Shown piece after piece: positions 55,671 to 64,000 of a stretch of 64,000 nt of DNA. The DNA is from Amphiura filiformis (taxonomy: Eukaryota > Echinodermata > Ophiuroidea > Amphilepidida > Amphiuridae): contig NC_092644.1 in NCBI RefSeq assembly GCF_039555335.1, positions 49,551,281-49,615,280 on the forward strand. The letters are read 5' to 3'. The notes beneath the pieces are model-generated. The model was not told the DNA's origin, did no database searches, and saw only the letters and a program-made list of their open reading frames with translations. Numbering within the stretch: the first letter of the stretch is position 1; the number at the start of each line of letters is the position of its first letter. Made by a program: the position numbers and the translations under genes.

Positions 55671-56214
55671 GAGCGTGTTTATAGTGAGCCAGATTATCCG
55701 GTATTTAGCGTATAAGTACATCTTATACGGTATTGGTCGCCACTATAAACAGACCAATAGCGCTATTTGCCGCACATATTATACGGAACTGATATCCTTC
55801 GATATCGATGGATATTGCAGTATATTTATTCCGTATACGGCCACTATAAACAGACAGGGATTAACGATACCGTTATTCAAGGAAGTAGAGCAGGTGATAT
55901 AACTCTCCTAGCTCAAATTTGTCACTGTAATAACATATCACCTATAAAATATGGTACGGTACTGTGGCAAAAATGTTAAAAAATAGGCCGGCATCGTTTC
56001 GACGGCAAACTGTTTGAAATTGGCACCATATCCGTGTCTCCCACATTGCATTGCGGTGACCTCGAACACGCTGAGTTCAACCACCTCGGATTCAGAATAG
56101 CGCTATTGGTTGCCACTATAAACCGCCGAGATAACGGATAAGTCACATTCCATCCTAATCCCATATGCGTATAAGGATACCGTATAAATACCGTACACCA
56201 TTATAAACACGCTC
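55671..56214. mobile_element. PIF/Harbinger-like MITE, tandem copy 2, intact
   Basis: 544 bp with the same ends as copy 1. TTA lies on both sides (55668-55670, 56215-56217), the left TTA being shared with copy 1. Many TATACGGTATCC-type blocks are present inside. Confidence 0.8.
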
Positions 56215-56454
56215 TTACAGGTGCAAGTGATCAGCATGATATGGTTCAATGCAGAGGTACCGCGTGAAGGTATCAGTGCAGCGCGGTATATTAAAAATTG
56301 TTTTCACCTATTGCTATGGTAGTTAATCCGATTATTACGTAACTTCGCCAGCGTATATGCATTGGACAAACTTTTTACAATAAGCATGATAAGTGATGAT
56401 GTGACCTCCAGATTTATACATCGTTCGTCTCGCACACTGACATTTGATTGAATG

Positions 56455-56545
56455 GACTGTAGGCTACTGCGCCGTGATTACGGTGAAGGACACCGGTTCA
56501 AATCCTTTGTTTGGAGCCAATCGATAAAAGCATGCATGGCTTCTA
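56455..56545 (+). repeat. Repeated tRNA-like block (3 copies in the window)
   Basis: GACACCGGTTCAAATCCTTT contains a consensus B-box (GGTTCAAATCC). Copies lie near 60145-60225 and 61862-61925. No cloverleaf was drawn. Confidence 0.4.
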
Positions 56546-56563
56546 TACCCATGTACAGTTTAT

Positions 56564-56591
56564 CCATGGTAGGTATTAATACCTACCATGG
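56564..56591. repeat. Perfect 28-bp palindrome
   Basis: CCATGGTAGGTATT followed by AATACCTACCATGG. The paralogous copy near 61955 lacks it. Confidence 0.95.
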
Positions 56592-58666
56592 TTTATCCCT
56601 ACATAACCTATGTCTTGAATACGCTGGCAAAGTTATGTAATAATCGGATTAATACTATATAGCAGTAGGTAAAAACAAGTTTTGAATAATCCGCGCTATA
56701 AAGTCCCATTCAGTGATCCCAGCGAAAGTGAAAAAAAAAATCAAATTGTTACGTTTATAAAATTTTTTAATGAAAAACAAATGGCAAAAAAACAAAACAG
56801 GAAAACGACAGTATTGACGAAGTTGAAGCCCCATTCAAATACATGTAGCTAATTTATATACTGTCAGTACCGGTATATAAATTACAGACTCACGTAAATG
56901 CATTATTTTTTGTCTTAGACACACGGTTTTCGGCTGAACCACTGCACTAGAAAGCTATGTTAGCACATCTATGACAATGACGAAAGGTACAAAATCAGCC
57001 ATAGGCCTTTAGATAGCTGAAGACACAAAAGTGGTGTTTTATGACCTTTGACATTCTTTTGTGGCGAGTGACATGGTCTTTCAATTCACGCCGAGTGTCC
57101 TTGACAGGTTTGACTATGCTTCAGTGGTCATGAAAGAATTCAAAAGATAACCTCTGCCCCAATAATCCCAAGCAATTGTCTGAAACTGCTCCTCGGATCA
57201 TAAGAACTCAGTCCTCAAATGATAGTCATAATAATGTCAAAAATATAAAAATTACTGACTATCATTGAAGACTGAGTTCCGCAGTCTAGTATCCAAAATC
57301 TGAATTTTGATGATTTTTACGATCGTCGGGATGAAAAAATCAAAAAATCACTGAATGGGCCTTTAGTTCCCTCTCCTTACCCTGGCAATATAAATCAAAG
57401 AAAAATAAAGAAAGAAAACAAGAAAAGAAAATTAACCAAATTAAGGGATCTGGAATGAGCGTTTCGATAGTATTTTTTGTGGGACATGAGAGCACATCAG
57501 ACATATCGAATTGCATTCTGAATACGGAGAATGTCTTTCTGATATCAAATAAATTTCATTGTTTGAAATTCACGATATAATACAAATTTTATGACAAATT
57601 ATTAAAATTTGATATTTTTCACATTTTTGATAAATAACAGTCCTCGAAGTAAATATCATAAATATAATGTTATATTCTTAAACAGTCCCTGGCATGATAC
57701 CATACATGTATAGGCCTATGTATAGTAAATTTGTCTGCTTTATCTGTTTTGTGCTGTTTAAGCAAATAGTTAAACATAATTTCCATAAAATGTAAGCTTT
57801 TACTGTCAGCTAGATATGTCCCCTTTTAATTTTGAGCAGAACAAGTGAGGTAAAGCAAAGATAATTAAAATTTACTACTACTAGCGCCAATGAATGTTAT
57901 AAGATTGTAAAACGGCACGATCCTCTGGGTGGGGGTGTGTGCGTATGTGTGTCCTGCACGCGTATTTTTTTCTGCACCTATAACGGGACGCAATACGATA
58001 CCGGTATGTTATAAGAATCAAACTTACAAGAAAGATGGCTCTTGTCAAATCCTACAATTCTGTCAGAGAAAATATGCATATTTGCATTAAATTTTTAATT
58101 AATTGACATAATTGATTAATTAATAAATATTTTATTTAATGATTTACCATAATTCCAAATATGTCAAACAATATGTCAAATTAAAGCTAATGAAATGCTT
58201 TATAAATTGGTCAGAGCGCATTTTGCAGAATGCATTTAGTACTTTAGTTACATGATTCCAAACATTCTATTCCAATTTTTTGCTATACACGCATAGGAGC
58301 TGTACTTTTAAAATCCGCGCCTAATCAATAATAATAGTCTTTCACTCCATTGTCAAAGTACTGTGCTCCCTGTAGCTGTAGCATTATGGAGTGACCAGGT
58401 CCTAGAGTGTGATGGTTTTGTAGCAGATGACAGTGCCCATTCAAGCCTGTCAAGGTCAGTTAGTAGCCACTTGCTGAATGGATGGCCATGATCAGCTATC
58501 AAAGAGATGCCTTGTGCAGCTGCCAATCACAGTAGAGGTTTGATAACATTTTGTTAAAAACCCAAATGTGATATAAGGACAAAGCTGTGCATGTTGGTAC
58601 TTAATTGTTTGGATTCTTACGTTGAAATTCCCTTGTATTAGTATTTTTATGTGTAGTGTATAGTGG

Positions 58667-58925
58667 TCATAAATGTGATGCGATCAAGCAAAATCAGTCG
58701 GAACTCGGAAATATTGATTTTGAGATATTGCCAAACAAAGGAGATATTTCCTTTTGTTTCCTCTTGTTTTGGAAACTCTTTAATTGCTCATATCTTTGGA
58801 ACTGGTTGTTCAATTTTAGTGGAGTTTTCTGCAAAATTCAGCTTTGTAAATGCTGTTTACTATTCTATAAGAAACTGAAAATTTAATATTTCCGAGTTCC
58901 GACTGATTTTGCTTGATCGCGTCAC
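58667..58925. mobile_element. Short MITE inside the foldback element
   Basis: GATCAAGCAAAATCAGTCGG and CCGACTGATTTTGCTTGATC are inverted arms of about 45 bp that include GAACTCGGAAATATT. Nested in the core of 56699-59886. Confidence 0.85.
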
Positions 58926-59054
58926 AAATTATATAGTTTTTAAATTTTGGGCATGTTTGCTCTGTTGCACTGTACCATTATGGAATTTGAGCAAATCAAT
59001 TACCGACACAAGCAGGTATACAGTGTATTATTTTATTTTTATTTCGTATCTCAG

Positions 59055-59150
59055 GAGCACAGCTCACTTGGTAAGGCATCAGAATTTGGTACACTAGCGC
59101 TTCGAACTTTAAATCGGAAAGTGGTGAGTTCGAGCCTCATCACGGTCACA
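59055..59150 (+). repeat. tRNA-derived SINE-like block
   Basis: CAGCTCACTTGGTAAGGCA (A-box-like) and GAGTTCGAGCCTC (B-box-like), 40-50 nt apart. No complete cloverleaf. Confidence 0.45.
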
Positions 59151-60574
59151 TTAATTTTATAAACCAAATATTGTTCGAACTTTTCATATTTGTTTTTCTT
59201 TTATTGTTTCTTTTCTTTGTCTTTTTTTTCCTTGTTTTCTTTATTTTTTTCTTTATTTTTCTTGGATCCATATTGCCAGTGTAAGGAGTGGAGGGTACTA
59301 ACGGCCCATTCAGCGATTTTTTTTCATCCGGACGATCGTAAAAATCATCAAAATTCAGATTTTGTACAAGACTGCGGAACTCAGTCTTCAATGATATAGT
59401 CAGTAATAATCTTTTGGTCATTATGACTATCATCATTTGACGACTGAGTTCTTATGATACATCATCCGAAGAGCAGTTTCAGACAATTGCTTGGGATTGT
59501 TGGGGCAGAGGTTATCTTTTGAATTCTTTCATGACCACCGAAGCAGAGTTAAACCTGTCAAGGACACTCGGCGTGAATTGAACTGACCATGTCACTCGCC
59601 ACAAAAGAATGTCAAAGGTCATAAAACATCAACTTGGTGTCTTCTGCTAGTGGTTCAGCCCTAAGCCGTGTAGGCCTATTTAAGACAAAAATAATGCATT
59701 TACGTGAATCTGTAATTTATATACTGACAGTATATATAAATTAGCTACATGTATTTGAATGGGGCTTCAACTTCGTCAATACTGCCGTTTTCTTGGGTTT
59801 TGTGCCAATTTTTTCATTAAAATTTTTTATAAAAGTAACAATTTGATTTTTTTTTCACTTTCGCTGGGATCACTGAATGGGGCTTTGCAACGCGATATAT
59901 TCAAAACTTATATTCACCTACTGTTATAGCATTAATCTGATTATTACACAACCTCACCAGCGTATTCAAGATATCCAATGCAAATAATCACCTAGATTAT
60001 GACGTATCATACCGTAAATATGGCGGAGTACTCAAATTCATTCAACAAAAGCATGATTACAAGCTATTGCAATCTACCGCGACAGCTCGTCTCACACACA
60101 TAACAAATGCACAAATACGATCAAATAGGTTGACGACAACGTTTGATTGAATGCACTGCATTGTGCCATGATTACAGTGAAGGACACCGGTTCAATTCCT
60201 TTGTATGGAGCCAATCAATAATTTCACGCACATCCTCTATTATTGCCCAATTATTGCCCGGGATGATTGCACACTGTAAAAGAGCTATTGTTATAATGTT
60301 TGATGAAATCGTGTTTAACTACCGTATTTGCTTAAGAAGGGGCACAATACGGATAAAGCAGACAGATTGACTACATGTGGTACATGTATATGGTCAATTC
60401 CAGCGAAAGCAGGACAAAATTCTCTCTATGTTAACTTTCCACTTTAAAATGTCATTAATAAAGGAAATCACGTTATTGATGGAGCATATCATGTCACGTC
60501 TAATGTGCTCTCTTTGTGCATATAGGCCTTTACTAGCAAGTCATACCAGGGGACAAGTTATGATAGCTTAAATG

Positions 60575-61300
60575 AATTGGCGTTACCCACGAATTCAAAG
60601 ATAAAGCACCATATATGTCATTGAATGTCCTTCAATCAAAATGAAATTATTACCGTTAGAAAGACGTTTGCATGATCTCTCATCATGTGTAAAACGATTG
60701 AATTCCACCAAAGTTTGTGGACTCTAGAGGCCATTAAGTCAATTTGGCTAATAATTTTGTTACCCGCGTATCAAAAATAAAATGATCGTTCTGAAAAATG
60801 TTAAGTGAATATGCCATAAATGACTATATCATGAAACGAAGTTTCGTTCTATAATTCTGAGGTCCAAGTGATTATTTTATGCAAATACGTTTTACCCATA
60901 AAATTCCATAAAATCAAATTTGACGTTACCCACGTATCAACTGTTACCCACGAGTCCAGCAAATATAATTGCCATAACTTAAATTAACATTTAATGACTT
61001 TGGACACTGAATTTAGTTTGACAAGCGCTTAAAATTGTAAATCGTAAAAATACGTTCACCGCTTTAAAAAAGAATCTACGACGGCTTAAACTTTTGTTAC
61101 CCACGAATCCCGAATAGATGCTAACCTTGAAAAATAAGGAGATTGTTTATTTTAAGTTTAAATCAGCACATATTCAAGCCATGGGTATGCTATAATTTTG
61201 ACAGTACTTACAGTTTATACACCTAAGAAACGCAAACCCCAAACGGTACTATAGTACTTATAGCTTTACCCACGAATTCGGCGTTACCCACGAATCCAAG
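60575..61300. repeat. Cluster of a spaced TTACCCACGAATCC motif
   Basis: The motif (or one to three mismatches) occurs at about 60583, 60760, 60925, 60941, 61097, 61262 and 61279, spaced near 155-175 bp with two close pairs. The sequence between motifs is weakly similar, as in an old tandem array. Confidence 0.6.
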
Positions 61301-61539
61301 GATTTACTCGTAAATTATATGTTTCTTATGCATCTTAACATTTTGAAAACATGCGAAATAGGTTCCAAAACAGTCCTGTTTAATAGCGTCCTCTTGAAGG
61401 TATACTGAAGCTGTATCATGAAGTTTTGATTGATTATCCTAAATTACCATTTTTTGGGTAAATGCAATTGGTTAGAGAAACGGGAATCATTGAAACACAA
61501 TGGAGGAATAACCGCAAGGTGGTTTCCAACCTTCCATAG

Positions 61540-62068
61540 GGCCTGCACTTTGGCTCGTTTTTTGCAGGTTTACATGGTCCAATAATCACAAGATGACTGA
61601 CATGTGGTAACAAAGGAAGCAGTCACTGCAATTTGATTATGTCCCATATGATTGGCCATTCAAGACACCCCTGTGAATATACTATAGCGGCCTTTTCAAA
61701 ATATAATACCTGTTTGCTTGACTGCATTGACAATACCCGGGAACAATACACACAGTATATGCATTGGACAAACTTTTTACAATAAGCATGATTAGTGATG
61801 ATGTGACCTCCAGATTTATACATCGTTCGTCTCGCACACTGACGACATTTGATTGAATGGACTGCGCCGTGATTACGGTGAAGGACACCGGTTCAAATCC
61901 TTTGTTTGGAGCCAATCGATAAAAGCATGCAGAACCTCTATACCCTATACCCATGTACAGTTTATCCCTTACATAACCTATGTCTTGAATACGCTGGCAA
62001 AGTTATGTAATAATCGGATTAATACTATATAGCAGTAGGTAAAAACAAGTTTTGAATAATCCGCGCTA
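61540..62068. mobile_element. Composite DNA-transposon unit, copy B (empty site for the 2.6-kb insertion)
   Basis: Matches 53512-53731 joined directly to 56354-56698, with CACAGTATATGCATTGG across the junction. Continues, after the 62069-63274 insertion, with a short foldback copy at 63279-63858. Confidence 0.8.
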
Positions 62069-63274
62069 CAGTTAGCAACCTGGACAACCGATTCTTTAGA
62101 AATGCTTAGTCGCGCTGAAAGTCGATCGATACATGTTAAAATCAGCACAATTCAGAGATACAAATTTTTGCTATGAAATTAATTTTCTCGGTCAAATATA
62201 AAGCAATATTTTTTTTTTCTTCAGTAATGTCAGTTAAAAACTTGGTGCTTGGATATACATTTTTTTTACAAATCCTGGTGTTAAAATTAAGCATCAAATT
62301 GTGTCTTTTAGTGTGATATTTTTGATTTTATAGGCCTTCAGTTCGCCCGCGAGCTTTTTTACGGAATTCATTTTTAGCGTCTCAAACTAATATAGTTTGC
62401 TAAAGAAAGATATTTCCCACCTCTGTAAAGCACATCGTGTGGGTCTATATATTATAGTTTTGTTAGAATTTCCGTTTTTATTTTACCCTTTTTCACTTTA
62501 TGCTCCGAAAATGTCTAACTCAGTACTTTTATCTCGAGAGCAACCAGCAGAAATAGTCGATATTTCCTTTGTTGTTTATCCAGGTCAATTTTCCATTGAA
62601 AGCAAATTGCCCGACCAGCGATTTGGTAGCCCAAATCCCCAATTGAGTGTTCTGGTTAAACATGATTAGTAGGAGCGCTATAGGCCTGGGAATTTCTTTG
62701 CTATATTGAAGTTCTAGCAACACTGTAGCCATGCCGGTATTCCTATTAAACCCAGGGATATCGATCCACAATGCTAGTATTAGCCTTAGATTTCACTCGT
62801 TGATTTTGAAAAATGGTCAGCCGGCAGTAAAAATGGTGAAATGAAAACGCAAATTCTGACAAAAGTATGATATTTCGCTCACGGTGATGTGCGTTAGAAA
62901 GTTGGGAAAAATCCTTCATTAGCGAACTATCTTACTCTGAAAAGCTAAAAGGTTGATCCAAAAAAAGGCTCGCGGGCAGAGTTTAAGCCTATCAAAATCG
63001 AAAATCTTACACTAAATGACTAAATTTCACGCCTAAGTTTAAGCATAGAATTTGAAAAAAATACAGTATCAAGCACTACACTTTTGCCTGACATATACTG
63101 AAAAAAATGAAAATGATTGCTTTTCATTTGGCCGAGAAAATTAATTTTACATCGAAAAGGTGTAACTAAAAATTTAGCTCATTTCAACACCAAATTCGAT
63201 CGTTTGTATTGCCTCATTAAATGACTGAGTGAGCCTTGCCAAACAAAAGAATCGGTTGTCCAGGATGCTAACTG
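62069..63274. mobile_element. 1.2-kb foldback element with GCTA flanks
   Basis: The ends CAGTTAGCAACCTGGACAAC and GTTGTCCAGGATGCTAACTG are inverted. The arms continue for several hundred bp (AAATTAATTTTCTCGG; CCCGCGAGC / GCTCGCGGG). GCTA lies on both sides (62065-62068, 63275-63278). No transposase was seen. Confidence 0.85.
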
Positions 63275-63278
63275 GCTA

Positions 63279-63858
63279 CAAAGTCCCATTCAGTGATCCC
63301 AGCGAAAGTGAAAAAAAAATCAAATTGTTACGTGTATAAATTTTTAATGAGAAACAAATGGCAAAAAAACAAAACAGGAAAACGACAGTATTGACGAAGT
63401 TGAAGCCCCATTCAAATACATGTAGCTAATTTATATACTGTCAGTACCGGTATATAAATTACAGACTCGCGTAAATGCATTATTTTTTTTTGTCTTAGAC
63501 ACACGGCTTTCGGCTGAACCACTACACTAGCAAGCTATGTTAGCACATCTATGACAATGACGAAAGGTACAAAATCAGCCATAGGCCTTTTATGACCTTT
63601 GACATTCTTTTGTGGCGAGTGACATGGTCTTTCAATTCAATTCAAACCTGTCAAGGACACTCGGCGTGAATTGAACTGATTGAATTTATATACTGACAGT
63701 ATATATAAATTAGCTACATGTAGGCCTATTTGAAGGGGGCTTCAACTTCGTCGATACTGCCGTTTTCTTGGGTTTTTGCCATTTTTTTCATTAAAAAAAT
63801 TGATAAAAGTAACAATTTGATTTTTTTTTTCACTTTTGCTGGGATCACTGAATGGGGC
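63279..63858. mobile_element. Internally deleted copy of the long foldback family
   Basis: Same ends as 56699-59886 but only 580 bp; the arms are joined near 63590-63700 without the 2-kb core. It follows the same left flank (CGCGCTA) as the long copy. Confidence 0.85.
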
Positions 63859-64000
63859 TTTGCAACGAGATATGTGACCCGTTACAGCGAAAGGTACCTT
63901 ATGTCGGCTGCTACAAGTGTCTCTTTTTCCCCAATGTTGGCAGAAAATATCAAACAATAATGACAATCTGAAGTGGCGGTCATTTCAAATCATCTACAAG

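Larger units (their letters stand above)
53732..56353. mobile_element. 2.6-kb DNA transposon with TATA target duplication and about 95-bp inverted ends
   Basis: CGCTGGCGAAGTTACGTAAT and its complement ATTACGTAACTTCGCCAGCG are the ends. Pairing runs inward through CCATAGCAATAGGTGAAAAC. TATA lies on both sides (53728-53731, 56354-56357), and the empty site at about 61757 has a single TATA. No transposase was seen. The interior is filled with two tandem PIF/Harbinger-like MITEs. Confidence 0.85.
56699..59886. mobile_element. Long foldback element, arms about 720 bp
   Basis: The ends AAGTCCCATTCAGTGATCCC and GGGATCACTGAATGGGGCTT are inverted, and the arms pair to about 57430 and 59165. The core contains a 57480-57660 dispersed repeat, a 260-bp MITE (58667-58925) and a tRNA-like block (about 59055-59150). 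Confidence 0.9.
53512..59963. mobile_element. Composite DNA-transposon unit, copy A, with nested insertion
   Basis: The left part (GGGCCTGCACTTTGGCTCG...) and the part from 56354 (TATGCATTGGAC...) recur joined together at 61540-62068. Copy A is interrupted by the element at 53732-56353. Its right part contains the long foldback 56699-59886 and mirrored CTTGAATACGCTGGC / GCCAGCGTATTCAAG-type ends (about 56616 and 59960). Confidence 0.7.

Noticed and set aside
60575..61300. CRISPR-like spaced repeats
   Set aside because: Spacing near 165 bp, degenerate motif and eukaryotic context rule it out.

Overview
This is a 64-kb, AT-rich, intron-containing animal genomic window. Short phase-matched exons, modular extracellular domains, very dense small DNA transposons and non-LTR/Penelope fragments suggest a marine invertebrate, probably a non-vertebrate deuterostome (hemichordate, echinoderm or amphioxus). 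That placement is inference; no sequence here fixes the species.

Three protein-coding loci can be supported. (1) 255-1316, minus: one large internal exon of an unrecognised gene that continues outside the window. (2) 8962-11907, plus: a complete three-exon gene, 343 aa, encoding a RING-like Cys/His cluster, a ubiquitin-like domain and a C-terminal TerD (tellurium/stress-resistance) domain. This is the most unusual coding finding. (3) 45515-21782, minus: a 14-exon gene of 946 aa in which every intron is phase 1. It encodes four HYR/Ig-like repeats followed by four PLAT/LH2 domains. Each PLAT domain is split over two exons, and the domains alternate as a-b-a-b, so a two-domain unit was duplicated.

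The rest is repeats. 2.86-8.31 kb is a near-identical tandem duplication whose second copy carries a 428-bp LINE insertion. 12.1-15.8 kb holds Penelope-like remnants and a 27-bp minisatellite. 16.15-20.99 kb is one large inverted-repeat transposon with a decayed, head-to-head duplicated gene. The introns of the PLAT gene are full of foldback elements, a hAT MITE with a clean 8-bp target duplication, and repeats in inverted arms. 49.0-50.35 kb holds two abutting non-LTR retrotransposon fragments. 53.2-63.9 kb is a nest of DNA transposons whose insertion order can be read from paralogous empty sites.

The genes do not form a pathway that can be seen from sequence. The RING-UBL-TerD protein looks intracellular and the HYR-PLAT protein looks secreted or cell-surface. 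Coordinates of spliced exons come from reading GT/AG sites and frame by eye; all junctions given keep an open frame.
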